From the NCBI GenBank assembly GCA_034509495.1, contig CM067507.1:10898997-10962996 (forward strand): 64,000 nt of DNA, in the 5' to 3' direction. The notes under the pieces were generated by a model. That model was not told the origin of the DNA. It saw only the letters and a program-made list of their open reading frames with translations, and made no database searches. The DNA comes from Acestrorhynchus altus (Eukaryota > Chordata > Actinopteri > Characiformes > Acestrorhynchidae). A program made the position numbers and the translations under genes. Every line of letters begins with the position of its first letter. The first letter of the stretch is position 1. This document shows, in pieces, positions 23,085 to 36,000 of this stretch.

Positions 23085-23345
23085 TAACACAAGATGAGAC
23101 CAGAGACTGGACATAGGGAATGGGAGATGTGACAGGGGACTGAAACTGAGAAACAGGAGACATGGACTTGGGAAACATGAGACTGGATTGGACAAACAGC
23201 TGACATGACAGGGGATTGGACTTGAGAAACAGGAGACATGACAGGAGTCCAGACCAGGAGAACTGGAGACATGACAAGTGACTGAACTTTGTATGTGACT
23301 GGACTAGGCAACAGAATGAGGACGGACACACAGAGAGACTGATAC
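23085..23345. repeat. Degenerate minisatellite (GACATGACAGG / GGACTTGAGAAACAG-like)
   Basis: Variable units combining GAGACATGACAGG, GACTTGAGAAACAGG and GACTGGA recur about every 30 bp. The long serine/proline open frames on the minus strand follow the repeat and are not genes. Confidence 0.7.
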
Positions 23346-23933
23346 AAAACATGGACTAAGACAATAAAATCTGACACAGGAACATACACGGGCAACATAA
23401 TGGGTACAAAAGCAAAAGTGAACACTGACTGAGATGAGGGTACAAACATGGATGTGGGCATAGATACAGGTCTAGTAGACATACACTGGGGGGCAATATG
23501 CCAGTGTTCCCATGTCCGACGCTGAAGCTGATGCAGTGGGTGCCTTTCTGTCATGCTGTGCAGAGCAGATGAAGGGAGGCAGATATACTCACAGGGTTTA
23601 GAAGATTTAGTCAATAACACAAAGACAGGAGAGCCAAAAAATACAGATATGTGACACCTTTCCACCCCATCTGAGACGGACCTTGAGCTCTTCTGCCACC
23701 CCCATCACACTGGCTACCCAGCTTCTAGCAACTGAACTTGGACTAGTTTTCCACCCTGGCTTGGACTAGTTGCCCACCTGCCATCATAGACTATGTAGAA
23801 ATTTACATGGACCCTAAATGCCATTACCATCAAACTATCATCATTACTCCATTGTTCAGTAGCACCAACTATACACTGCATCTGGAACATATTTAAAGTA
23901 CTTAATTTTCATTAATCAGCTTAATTTTTAAAT

Positions 23934-25243
23934 GGATTCAAATCATTTTTTCTATCAAAATCTACACACAATTCCCCATGATGACAAAGTAAGAAAAGTT
24001 TGTTTGAAATCTTTGCACAAAAATATAATATATAACATGTATTCACCACCTATGTTCAATACTTTGTTCAAACACCTGTGGCAGCAATTACAGCCTCAAG
24101 TCTTTTTGAGTATGATGTTACACGTTTCTCTCATTCTTCTTTGCAGAACCTCTTAAGCTCCATTAAATGGATGGGGACCCTCTATGCACAACCATTTTTA
24201 GATATCTCCAGAGATGTTCAATCAGTTTCAGGTCTAGGCTCAAGGATGTTTCGGTACATCACTGTAGTCATCTTTCCTTTGACCCTGACTAGTCTCCCAG
24301 TTCCTGCTGCAAAAAACCATCCCCACAGCATAATGTTGCCACCACCATACTTCACTGTAAGAATGGTGTTGACTAGGTGATGAGCAGTGCATGGTTTCCT
24401 CCAGACATGATGCTTGGCATTCAGTCCAAAAAGTTCAATGATTTTGTTTTTCCCGTGGTCTGACAGACCTTTAGGCACATTTTGGCGAATTCCAGATGGC
24501 TGTTATGTACTTTTCACTTTCAGAGTGGTTTCTGTATGGCCACTCTACCATACAGGCCTGATTGGTGGAGTGCTGCAGAAATGATTGTCTTTCTGGAAGG
24601 TTCTCCTCATTCCACAGAGCAATTTTGGAGCTCTGTCAAAGTGACCATTGAGGTTCTTGGTCACCTACCTGACTTAGGCCCTCCTTCCATGATCACTCAG
24701 TTTGGCCAGGCAGCCAGCTATAGAAAGAGTCTTAGTGGTTCCAAACTTCTTCTGTTTACAGATGATGGAGGCCACTCTGCTCATTGAGACCTTCAATGCA
24801 GCAGAAATTTTTCTGGACCCTGCCCCAGATCTATGTCTCAATACAATCCTGTCTCTGTGGTCTACAGATACTTCATGGCTTGGGTTCTACTCTGTCTACA
24901 ATGGGAGTTTATATAAACAGGTGAGTGTCTTTCCAAATCATGTCCAATCAAATGAATTTACCACAGGTGTTCTCCAATCAAGCTTTAGAAACTTCTGAAG
25001 GATGATCAGTGGAAACAAGATGCACCTGAGCTCAATTTTGAGGCTGTCATTACTTATGTACATTATATTTTTATGCTTTTATTTTTAATAAATTAGCAAA
25101 AAGTCAAACAAACTTTTCTCACTTTGTCATAATGGGGTATTATGTGTAGGATTCTGGTGGAAAAAATAAACTAAATCCATTTTGGAATATGGCTGTAACA
25201 TCATAAAATGTGAAAAAAGTGAAGCACATTTCTGGATGCACTG
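23934..25243 (-). mobile_element. Tc1-like transposon, degraded
   Basis: Inverted ends share TCTACACACAATTCCCCATG-like sequence (left) and the CATAATGGGGTATTATGTGT type (right). The right end closes at a TA near 25244. The minus strand near 24220-24480 encodes KIIELFGLNAKHHVWRKP and VKYGGGNIMLWGWF, typical of the Tc1 transposase catalytic core, but frames are broken. The left end is truncated by roughly 90 bp relative to the right. Confidence 0.87.
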
Positions 25244-26143
25244 TATGTTTTTTCTTTGAATTAGCAATTTTTAATTCAAAGTATTTGATTTGAATAAACC
25301 CAGAGCAGCTGTTTGTTACCACATGATTTTTTTTACATTGTGCATATGCTTTCATCATAATTTTACAGATAATAAGGACATACACATTTAGTCAAATGTT
25401 TTTGTTGCACTCATGTTTAATGCAGAGATTTCAACTTGCATGAAATAGAGTGAAATTAACTGCAATGTAAAAAGTGCTTAATCTGTTGAAACTAAAAAAA
25501 CAAAGACAAAAACATTTATATTAGTTGAATGAATACAATTTCACTGAATTGCTCATTGCATTAAGTCATGTTGTTTTTCAGTGTAGATGAAGATTAGACT
25601 TCCAGCCACAAGAATTCCAGAGAGACTTTAGCTTTATTATTATTTAGTGAACACATTATGCAATGTAGTTCAGTAGCTGCCTTGAGATGTTTTAAGCTTA
25701 CAGACTGTTATTAAGAAGGAGAACATTTTATCTTCTCAGAGTGTGATTAGGTTAGACACGTTACAACCCTTTACAATGATGTTTTAATACCTGCGTCATT
25801 AACAGGTAAGCAGTTACTTTACATCATTATTGAACCTGCATCAGAAGCTGGACTGACCCCAGTGGAACATACTGAAATTGATAGGAGATCAAGTTGCGAG
25901 AAGCAAGTAAGCCCCAGTTAATAATCCACAGATTGAGATTTAGGCCAGGGTATCTCTAATACCTTATCAAACACATTCACAGTCACACTAAGGACATGCC
26001 CTGTCCTTATTTTCCAGCACTGAACGTGATCAAGAGCTCATGATCAGATAAAGGCAGCATGTCTCGTGTAGATTCACAAGGATGCTCACTGCCTCTTCAG
26101 TGTGTTCCCCTGTTCCATAGATCAGACAACGAAGAGGGTAGTG
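25244..26143. other. 3' flank of CD83, possible 3' UTR
   Basis: No coding signal. A minus-strand AATAAA at 25633-25638 lies about 0.5 kb past the CD83 stop and could be its poly(A) signal. Confidence 0.4.
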
Positions 26144-29100
26144 TCACACATATTCCTCAGGTAATATCTCTGAAACAAGTCCTTTTGATTTCAAGCTAAT
26201 AATGAGGTTCTTCATTTTCTGGGTCCCCTTTAATCTAGCAGGTTTCTCTTTGTGGCCGATTAAGGTATTCCGAAGACAATTCTGGAAAAAGAGATGTTTT
26301 AAACATTCACAATATGGTAATGCAACATAGGTTTGTATTTGTATGCTGATTTAGTTGTTTATTCTGTACTTAATATTCAGTTAAAACTTCTACAGATTTT
26401 TCTTCTTACAGGGGTTGGACAATGAAACTGAAACTGTCATTTTAGTGTGGGAGATTTCATGGCTAAATTGGAGCAGCCTGGTGGCCAATCTTCATTAATT
26501 GCACCAGTAAGAGCAGAGTGTGAAGGTTCAATTAGCAGGTAAGAGCACAGTTTTGCTCAAAATATTGCAATGCACACAACATTATGGGTGACATACCAGA
26601 GTTCAAAAGAGGACAAATTGTTGGTGCATGTCTTGCTGGCACATCTGTGACCAAGACAGCAAGTCTTTGTGATGTATCAAGAGCCACTGTATCCAGGGTA
26701 ATGTCAGCATACCACCAACAAGGACGAACCACATCCAACAGGATTAACTGTGGACGTAAGAGGAAGCTCTCTGAAAGGGATGTTCGGGTGCTAACCCGAT
26801 TTGTATCCAAAAAACGTCATTCCCAAGACAAATTGACGCTGTACTGGCCGCAAAAGGAGGCCCTAGTACACCATACTAATACATTATTGTGGTCTAAAAC
26901 CAGGTGTTTCAGTTTCAATGTCCAACCCCTGTATTTTGACTGATTCTATAAATTACATGAAAGACAAAAAAATGATACTCACATAACTACAATAAAACAT
27001 CAGCAATGCCACGATAAGTAAAACGATGGCCAGCACCATAAAAAGTGTATCATTTTCTTTGGGACACTCTAAGGAAGAGAAAACACATGATTTCACTTAC
27101 ATATTTCCTGTTACCAATCAATCCATCAAGCTGGCCTACCATGTGATTCCTGACCTTCATTCAAAAAAACCGTGATTATGCTAGTGAAAATTGGTGTCAG
27201 CTGAAGTTCATTGGCATCACCATTCCTTCCATTGCTGAGTAAAATGTACAATGAGGTCACCCTCACTAACATACTCAAGGATATGCAATTTCCTCTACTT
27301 GGCTTACTGTAGTTACAATATCCACTTACTATCTTTGTTGGCACTGGGGATATGTAATACCCATGAGCAGAACCAAAAGACAGGAATGTTTTTATTCTTC
27401 ATGCTCTTAAACAACACTACATATTGTTTATTTATTTTATGTTATGTTATAATATATTTTAATATTCTGTTTATTATATTGATAGTTGTAGTATTTAAAC
27501 AGGTCTAACGGTTTAAACACTACATTATTAAGCTGGTGTATCCTGCCTTGTCAAACTTTAATAAATACAAATACTTTATTAAATACACTGATACTAATAC
27601 ACCAATCTCCCAAGACTGCCACTTTGTGCATCTAACTTCAAAGAATTTGACTCCATGCATTTACACTCACCGTAGACCTTCAGGTGAATCTCTCTCTGCC
27701 GGTTCTCATGGCCCACAGGAGCAGACAGAAAGCAGAGATATCGTCCAGTATCCTGCTGAGTCACATTAGGCAAAAGAAGGCTTTGTGATTCCCCCAGAAG
27801 CTCCACATGCCGCATCAAACCTTTGTATATTTGAAGAGTGTCATTATTTTGGGTCAGCTTCTTTATCACCAGACCAGATAACTGGCGGGAGGGATCGTCA
27901 CTGACCTAAGAAAAGCAAAACAGTAAATCAGAATTTTTCTTCATGAATGACTTGAGCATCCTTTCTCTTTATAGTTAAAACCTACAACAACAAAACTAAA
28001 GGAAAGATTGTAGAGAAAGGCTTAGATTTAAAAAAAAAACAAACAAAAAAAAACTGTGCCAATTAAAATGAATATTGTCAGTTAATTTGCCTTTTAAAGT
28101 CTTCCAGAGTCTTCATGCTGAACATGCACAGGTCCCTATTTCACCTGATTAAACAGCTAGTTATGATACTCTTCATGAGCTCACAAGAAATCACAAAATA
28201 CTTAAATGCCCATGAGATGGCACATTGGTGTTCCTGTCCTGAAGCACTCCTGCACCGGCATGATTACACATTCAAAACAAACTTACAAAAATATTTTCAA
28301 TTCATCATTTTTGTATAAACAAAAATCCCCATACAGCATTATCAACCCATTCTTACTGAAGGTGGGGGAACATGACTATGTGCTGGAAATGGAAGAAATA
28401 AGGATCACTTATCCATACGTTATGGTCATATGGCCATAAATACAAGAGCATTACTGACCATTTATTAAAAATCTAAATCTAATATATCACTACTGTGGTG
28501 CTACTAACTGTTAGGCTAAATTTCCTGTACTACAGTAATGAGTGTCCTATTCTACTATGAAATGTGTAACAAAGCTGTAGAGTATTTACTGTAAATCCAA
28601 TTCACATATGGCTCTGATACAGTTCTGTATTGATAATTTATTATGTCTCGTTTGGTTGTTGAGATGGATTAATATGCTGTCGTTCTGTATATTGCAATTA
28701 CTTTGAAATCAGTCAAATCAAAGTTACATGAACAAAACAAGTAGCTTATTTAGTGTAAAATATAACCAAACCTAAGAATTAACTTCAAGATTAGTCATCA
28801 AATGAAGCACTCACACCGGTCACTGATCTCTAATCTTGATATAATGATATAACATGGTATAATGTGATGTTATATGATATGATATGATGTCCTCTATCGA
28901 GCTGATGCTCAGTACGCTGTGACGTGCTCGGTCGGCTCTTACGTACTCTGTACCAGATGACGGAGAGGTAGCGCACGCCGGGCTCCGGCTCCGCCAGGCA
29001 GCGCAGAACTGCGTCTTCCCCGCAGACGGACAGCGCCTCGCGCTCCACGCTCCCGCAGCTCCCGCGGACAGCTGAGGACACGACCAGCGCTCAGTCAAAC

Positions 29101-29342
29101 ACACAGGATAAGACTCGGCTCCCAGTCTAAAACCCGCCGGCGGCTCTCAGTTAAGCGGTCCAGAAAATAAACCCGCTCCAGCGCTTTGTTGTGGCGGCGG
29201 CACAGTGGAGCCGCTCAGGCAGCCGCAACTAAACCCAGGAGCGGATTTGAGTGTCCGGAGCGGATCCGCTCTCAGAGGAGCAGGTGGACTTACCCAGAGC
29301 GAAGAGGAGCAGAGTGACTCTCAGCACTATACTGTTGAACAT
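26144..29342 (-). CDS. cd83: CD83 immunoglobulin-family membrane protein, complete
   Basis: Five exons: 29342-29294 (signal peptide MFNSIVLRVTLLLFAL), 29071-28947, 27905-27671, 27068-26983 and 26281-26144. All have GT-AG borders and matching phases, for 210 codons (human CD83 is 205). Residues 18-136 form one V-type Ig domain with C41, W56 and DTGRYLC ending at C116. A transmembrane segment lies at about 145-163 (LFMVLAIVLLIVALLMFYC), and a 45-residue basic tail ends EEYV. CD83 marks mature dendritic cells and activated lymphocytes and regulates MHC II and CD4 T-cell development. Assignment rests on length, exon plan, the single V domain and proximity to SNRNP48; primary similarity is modest. 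Intron 4 holds a small Tc1 derivative. Another single-V-domain receptor is the main alternative. Confidence 0.83.
26409..26931 (+). mobile_element. Short Tc1-like element in CD83 intron 4
   Basis: Ends CAGGGGTTGGACA and, inverted, TGTCCAACCCCTG, each bordered by TA (26407-26408 and 26932-26933). Inside is a transposase N-terminus from 26587 (GDIPEFKRGQIVGACLAG, then CDVSRATVSRVMSAY helix-turn-helix), cut short by a large internal deletion. It is a non-autonomous derivative. Confidence 0.93.
27069..28946. other. CD83 introns 2-3, non-coding
   Basis: Intron sequence apart from CD83 exon 3 (27671-27905). No other gene or complete repeat was recognised. A 47-bp stretch at 28782-28828 is about 87% identical to 35513-35559. 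Confidence 0.5.
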
Positions 29343-29394
29343 CCTCACACACACACAAACACAGATCACACACACTTATAACTGACAATGACGG

Positions 29395-29547
29395 GAAACC
29401 CCCCCCCACCCACACACACGCCCCTGATACTGACGGGAAATACCCCTTCTCTCTCACACTCACACACACACACACACACAGGAAATACCCTTACGCTCTC
29501 TTTCTCTTTCTTTCTCTCTCTCACACACACACTCTCTCACTCTCTCG

Positions 29548-29632
<85 letters not shown>
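29395..29632. repeat. Low-complexity (CA)n/(CT)n tract upstream of CD83
   Basis: Mixed CA, CT and poly-C runs within 300 bp 5' of the CD83 start codon, including an unbroken (CT)n tract at about 29556-29606. Repeat-derived open frames here are not genes. Confidence 0.93.
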
Positions 29633-29634
<2 letters not shown>

Positions 29635-29642
29635 GTTCACTC

Positions 29643-29779
29643 AACTCAATTTTTCAATTTAGTTGGCTTTATTGACTGTTCTTTTAACAATGTTACCAAA
29701 GCATAGAAACAGCGAACAATAGTACAATAAAATAAATAAAACAAGATGGTGAAATAAGCACAACCACTTCAAGCACAAC
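29643..29779 (-). mobile_element. Probable 3' piece of the LINE at 31713-32770
   Basis: AT-rich sequence adjoining the plus-strand LINE. It would be the 3' UTR of the minus-strand LINE whose coding part resumes at 31713. Inferred from nesting geometry, not from direct similarity. Confidence 0.35.
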
Positions 29780-31712
29780 CACTTCAAGGACACTGCGGAC
29801 ACGCGGCGCATGTGGCAGGGCATCCAGACCATCACCAACTACAAGCCCCCTTCTCCTGCTTGTAGTAGCGATGCCTCCCTCCCAGACATGCTGAACACCT
29901 TCTTCGCAAGGTTCGAAGCACAGAACTGCACGGCAGCAAGGAAGACCACACCTTCTCCAAACGACCAGATACTGCACCTGTCCTCAGCTGACGTGCAGAG
30001 AACTCTACTCAGAGTCAACCCACGGAAAGCCCCTGGACCAGACAGCATACCTGGCAGAGTGCTCAGAGGATTGCTGAACAGCTCGCAGATGTTCTCACGG
30101 ACATCTTCAACATTTCTCTGAGCACTGAACCAGCTCCCCTCCTCACTGGACCCACTGCAGTTTGCGTATCTTCCAAATCGATCAACAGACGATGCCATCT
30201 CAACTGCACTCCACCTGGCTCTCACTCACCTGGACAACAAAGACTGCTACATCCGAATGCTGTTCATCGACTTCATTTCAGCATTCAACACCATCATCCC
30301 TCAGCACCTGATCGGAAAACTGAGCTTGCTGGGCCTGAACTCCTCCCTCTGCAGTTGGGTCCTGGATTTCCTGACTGAGAGACCTCAGTCAGTCAGGATT
30401 GGTAACAACACCTCCAGTACCACCATACTGAGCACTAGTGCCCCCCAGGGCTGTGTGCTCAGTCCACTGCTCTTCACTCTGCTGACTCATGACTGTACTG
30501 CAAAGCACAGCTCAAACCACTTCATCAAGTTCGCTGATGACACAACTGTCGTTGGCCTCATCAGCAAGAACGACGAGTCAGCATACAGAGAGGAGGTGCA
30601 GTGGCTAACAGACTGGTGCAGAACCAACAACCTATCCCTAAACATTGACAAAACCAAAGAGATGGTTGTTGACTTCAGAAGAGCACCAGGAAATCATCAC
30701 CTCCCACTGAACATTAACGGCTCTGCAGTGGAGATTGTGAGGAACACAAAGTTCCTCGGTTTTCACATAGCAGAGAACCTCACCTGGTCCCTCAATACCC
30801 GCTCCATAAAAAAGAAAGCCCAGCAGCGCCTCTACTTTCTGCGGAGACTGAAGAGAGCACACCTTCCACCACCCATCCTCACCATGTTCTACAGAGGGAC
30901 TATAGAGAGCATCTTGAGCACCTGCATTACCGTCTGGTTTGGGAACTGCACCATCACGGATCGCAAGACCCTACAGCGGATAGTGAGGACAGCCGAAAAG
31001 ATCATCGGAGTCCCTCTCCCCTCCATCAGTGACACCTACACCTCTCGCTGCATCCACAAAGCCACCAGCATTGTGGATGTCCCAACCCATCCCTCACACA
31101 GTCTCTTCACTCTGATGCCGTCTGGCAGACGATACCGGAGCATCCGATCCTCCACCAACAGACTCTGCAATAGCTTTGTTCACCAGGCAGTCAGACTCCT
31201 CAACTCACTGAGACAGAGCTGAAACTGAACCCCACACCATTCTTCACACCACATAAACCACACCAACACAAACACTGGACTGTAAACCACCCAGCACTCT
31301 ACACACACATACACACACACACACACACGCACTCAGCACACAGAGACTGGATCATCCCCATCCTATCAGCAATATTTGCTGCACACCAAGAACTACACTT
31401 CTACCTCAGTAAATGCTGTTATCATGCACATCTAGATGTACAGTATATTACATATCTCTTGCACCTTATTCCCACCATTCATCTCACTTCTTTGTACCAC
31501 TTGGTATTGTACTGTCCTGTCCTGTCTGTTGAACTGTCTCTTGTTTACTGTATTTATTGTATTTATTGTACTGTTTGCACTTTACGTCGTCCTATTGCAT
31601 TGCTGCTCCATGTTGCACCTTGGTTCCGGAGGAACGCAATTTCATTGCACTGTGTACCTGTACTCGGTTGTAATGACAATAAAAAAGCCTTGGCCTTGAC
31701 CTTGACCTTAAA
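29780..31712 (+). mobile_element. Non-LTR retrotransposon (jockey/I-like RT), 5' truncated
   Basis: A 321-codon frame (30257-31222) encodes reverse transcriptase motifs FIDFISAFNTIIP, PQGCVLSPLLFTL, FADDTTVVGLI and NNLSLNIDKTKEMVVDFR, and ends with MPSGRRYRSIRSSTNRLCNS. Upstream in another frame is VNPRKAPGPDSIPGRVL (about 30016-30066), so a frameshift or deletion separates the parts. The endonuclease is missing. The 3' UTR ends with a GACAATAAAAAAGCC stretch and TTGACC repeats near 31670-31710. The RT frame is well preserved, suggesting fairly recent insertion. Superfamily is from motif style; a phylogeny would decide it. Confidence 0.9.
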
Positions 31713-32770
31713 GTATAAGACCTCCCCGCTCTCACAATGACCCCACACTCTCTCCTCTCTGGGCAGCCAGGACTGTTTATACTTGCCCGTTTCTATGGCC
31801 AGGCTGTGGTCACTGAGCAGGTACTTGGTCAGGATCTGTCTCTGCTGTGGATCTCTGACAGTGAAGAGATAGTCAACTAATTTGTACGGTCTGTTTAAGG
31901 CCTGACAGCATTCTAATTTAGACTGGGTTCTGGTGTCATTGAACATTGAACATCCAGTGTCCTAGATAGTCTGATTTGATCCGTTTGATCATTTGGTTGA
32001 CTCTGATTGGACTGTGGTCAGCAGTGCTGGTCTGAGGCTGTGGTGTGTTAGGAGTTAGTGGTTTAGTTAGTCTCAGAACCAGCTGACAGAGGCAACTGGG
32101 TTTAGGGCTGAGCTCTTGGGTTCTCAGTGCTTTATTCTGAGAGTTTCTTCATCACTAGATTTTAGATGGAGCCAGAATTTTAAAGTTCATTTTTGGACGG
32201 AAACGATCAGAGGAAATCGACCTAATTCTGCCCTGCGTGCGTTTGTTGGGGTTTTTCTTTGGACTTTTAGTATCATTCTGTAGAATTCCGCATGCAGGGA
32301 CCCTGTGGGATGTTTGTCCCATCTAGTGTAGTCGAGTTTACTGAGTGGACCCCAAACCTCACTTCCATACAGAGCAATAGGTGCAGTAATGCTATCAAAT
32401 ATTTTACACCAGATATTAATTGGAATGTTGATTTTGTGGATTTTTTCCCTGATTGTTTAGAGGGACCTTTGTGCCTTTTCCTTTAGTGCATTCACACCCA
32501 GATCAAAGTTCCCTGAGGCGCTGATTTTCAGGCCTAGGGAATCGTAGTGTATGGCCTGCTCTAGGGGTTGCAAGATTTTTTTTTTTTTTTGGTAGATTAG
32601 GATTTAAGGTTTGTCCAAATTGACTGTCAGAGCTCAGTTCTGACTGAACTGCTCCAGCATGTCTAACTGCTTCTTTAACCCTCGCTCTGTGGGGGCCAAC
32701 AGCAACAGGTCGTCTGCATAGAGCAGGGATTTCACTCCCTTGTTGTTTAGGGTTTGTCCAGGTTGCAACA
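31713..32770 (-). mobile_element. Second LINE, degraded, split by the 29.8-31.7 kb insertion
   Basis: The minus strand encodes LLYADDLLLLAPTERGLKKQ near 32660-32735 (reverse transcriptase catalytic motif). A C-terminal segment follows with ILTKYLLSDHSLAIETGKY and LPREERVWGHCESGEV near 31730-31840. Frames in between are broken. The style differs from the L2 copies. The plus-strand LINE abuts its 3' side. Confidence 0.75.
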
Positions 32771-32819
32771 CTGACGTTTGGCATGACGACACAAAATCTA
32801 ATGACGTCTCGGTTGATGA

Positions 32820-32883
32820 ATCACACACTCTCTCTCGCGTTCACTCACATACACCCACTTTCGCTCTCTCTCTCTCTCTCACT

Positions 32884-32922
<39 letters not shown>

Positions 32923-32986
32923 TCTCTCTCGCTCTCTCTCTCTCTCTCGCCCACTCTCTCTCACACACACACACACATATATGCAG
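32820..32986. repeat. (CT)n/(CA)n low-complexity tract
   Basis: Alternating CT and CA runs directly 5' of the orphan membrane-protein gene. Confidence 0.95.
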
Positions 32987-33038
32987 GGAATCAGTCGAAG
33001 TGTATCCGAGCTGTAAGTCTGAAAATTGTCTTCTAGTC

Positions 33039-36000
33039 ATGCTCGTGTTCTGCTTGTGTGTCTTATTTACCTCTGCAGCTCTTCTGCCATCAGGTAAGTG
33101 TTTTAGTGGAGATGGTTCTGAATTACTTTAGCTGCTCAAGCAGGCATAGCTTTATTGTTACAGACTGATAGCATCTGAACAGAGCCCTGTTAGCCTAGCC
33201 GCGTTCTGCTACCTTTAGTAAACACGCCCTGATCCCTGCAAGACTGAATCCCTGCAGTGTCCCGAGACTTCCCTCCCGCACCACAGCGCCCCTAGCGACA
33301 GTCAGCCAGGTTCACCTCCTAATCCACCATAATTTTAATGAATTCAATTACTTTAGGGACTTTAGTGACTTTAATGACTTTCATGACATTAATGATTTTA
33401 GTGAATTTAATGACAATGAGTTTAATGACTTTAGTGAGTTAAGTGACTTTAATGACATTAATGACTTAGTAATAGTAATCTTATTAATCATCTCCAGCTA
33501 CACCATTATTCATAAAACTAAGTAGCAAAGACCTCAAATGCAGACCTAAAGATGATCGCATATGTTTCTGTTTCTGAATCAGCTCCTCTGAGAACCAAAC
33601 TACAACTGGGGTTCACAATGAACACAGTGACCATCTACACCTGGCCCCAAGATCTGAAAACATGAACAGAGATTTAGTGAATATATTGTTTAAATATATT
33701 TGATCAATATTTTATCTTTGTGCAGCCTCCCAAAAGGCCATAGCCAGCCATCACATTCAAACACTCTTCATCCTCAATAAAACATATTACATACAGTGAA
33801 GGGCCAAGAGTCCAGGGATAAGTATTCAAGATGAGATTGGAGGCAGTGTGGAGGTGAAAAGAAGATATGATCTGCATTTTTTTTCCTGCCTTCTCTTTGC
33901 AGTGCTAACTTCAGCAGTGTCAGAAACTACAGAGAGTTATTTTTGTACTGATGGACAACAAAATGTAACATCTCAACATGCAAGCACTTTCATACATTGT
34001 GAACAAATTTGGATCATTGAGACCAATGTAAGTAAAACAAGATGGCTTTTTCTAGCTTATGATCAGTGACATTGCTCACACTCAAATATGCAACATGGCA
34101 ACTTAACTTTCAGTGGAAGTCAATGTAATATGTTTTTTTGTCATTGAAAAAAGAGCAAGAAAGAGCATTTCTACTCTTCCATTCCTCAGTACAAAAAGAT
34201 CAAAAAGTGATAAATGGCAAAAATGGATGGTGTTTGCATGACGGTGGCGATATAAGACCTGATGTATCAAGAGATTTGAACCTTATTTATTTCCTTCACT
34301 GTTGTTCATCCCTCAGCCTATAGGGAGATTCTGGAATGGCAGTGTTCAGTGCCACACCCCATGCAGTCAGGTGACTCCTGGTGGAATAATTATCACCACA
34401 TGTGTCAATATCTCCCTGACTGTTTTATGTTCAGAGGTAAGTCATTATAATGTGGTCATTATATTTATACATATGATAGATGCATGTGTTCAATTCATGT
34501 CTTCATTTATTTTTCAAGGAATATATGACTGAATATCGGATACATTTTCTTGGTAAGAGTATATATATGTATATATTTACCATTTTTATTATAAAAGAGC
34601 CAATGTCATTTGAATTATTCATTATTTTCATGATTTTTAATCATAGGAAAGATGATTGACCTTTCAAAAACCACCAAGCCTTCAAAAAATCCAAAGGACA
34701 GAGTTCACTATGGTAAAACTCAATCTCTGTACTATATTGATGTGATCAAATACAGTACAAATACTAGCAGAATTATTATGTAGAAACATATACATAACAT
34801 ATACATAAAGTATGTTTGATTGATAAATAGACCAAACTTAAACAAACTACATTCAAAGGCAGAACAAATAATGTCAAATGTTAACATTTTATACACAATA
34901 ATGTTACGATCCAGTACCCTGAAAAAGTGTTTGCCTCATTTCTGAATTTGTGCACACTTCAAACACAAAACAACACTGCAACTTAACCTAAAACCTGTCC
35001 TGTTCCTTTTGACAGCTGCACAAGTATTTCTGCTCAGTGAAATTTGAAGGCCTTAAAGCATTAATTGCACATTTAAAGGTCATCACATGTCAATAGAGTT
35101 TAGGTCAAGACTTATGTTTTGGTGCTTGTATTTTGGGTCATCTTCTTGTTGGCCCAACCCAGTTGATGACCTGACATTCTCTTCAAACATGCTCCAATAA
35201 AGAGTAGAATTCATAGTTCCTGAAGTGGTGGGATGACATTCAGGTTCTGGTGCAGCAAAGCATCCACACTACTACCACCATGTTTCACATTTTGAATGAG
35301 GTTCTTACTTTGAAAATGGTGTTTTTGCCAGACATAAAAGGGCCCTTGTTGCTCCATTTTCTGTTCATGTATTCATAACACATTTGTCTTGGTGTTCCTT
35401 GCTGGACATTAAAATGACCTGACCTGAAATATATGTGACCTTTTGCACAACAATGGCTTCAACCAAATATTTATGTACTCCAGAATTGATTTAGATTTGA
35501 CACTGCTGACTGACATCAAGACTAGTTATTAAATGAAGCACTCACACCAGTCACTGATCACAAATCGTATTAAACATATTCTATTATCATCCTTTTTACA
35601 TGCGATGATTACATAGTTGACATCTTGCACACCAGACACAAAAAAGCAAACATTTGTGTCACTTGTGCAGACTCTATATGTATTAGTACAATCCACTATA
35701 AAATCTGACTGAAATATCTGTTCAAAGTACTAAACATAGGCTTACTTGTGAATTCCAGACACTTTGAATTAACCAGTACTTGATTTATTTTGGTGAAGTA
35801 CTAATTAGATAGATATTTAACTGGCAACAGTGTGATTCACTGTAAACCTTCCTCAAGGAGAGGTATGGAAATGGTTAACAAACATATATTAAATCACAGA
35901 AATGTTCATTTGTATTTATTCTGATTAAAAAGCACTCACTACCCATATAAAACCAGATTTACTTATCTAACATATCTGTTGTTGTCGTCTCTTCATCAGG

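Noticed and set aside
23084..23665. 193-codon minus-strand frame
   Set aside because: Follows a degenerate minisatellite, shows repetitive P/V/S composition, and has no domain or splice context.
29388..29675. 95-codon T/H/S/L-rich frame
   Set aside because: Encoded by CA and CT microsatellites upstream of CD83.
29810..31222. Host gene with reverse-transcriptase-like domain
   Set aside because: The RT motifs, 3' UTR and frameshifted upstream fragment are those of a LINE.
33848..34069. Open frame giving an alternative N-terminus for the orphan gene
   Set aside because: It begins with GTG, not ATG, and crosses a strong acceptor (TTTGCAG) used by exon 2; exon 1 at 33039 provides an ATG in the correct phase.
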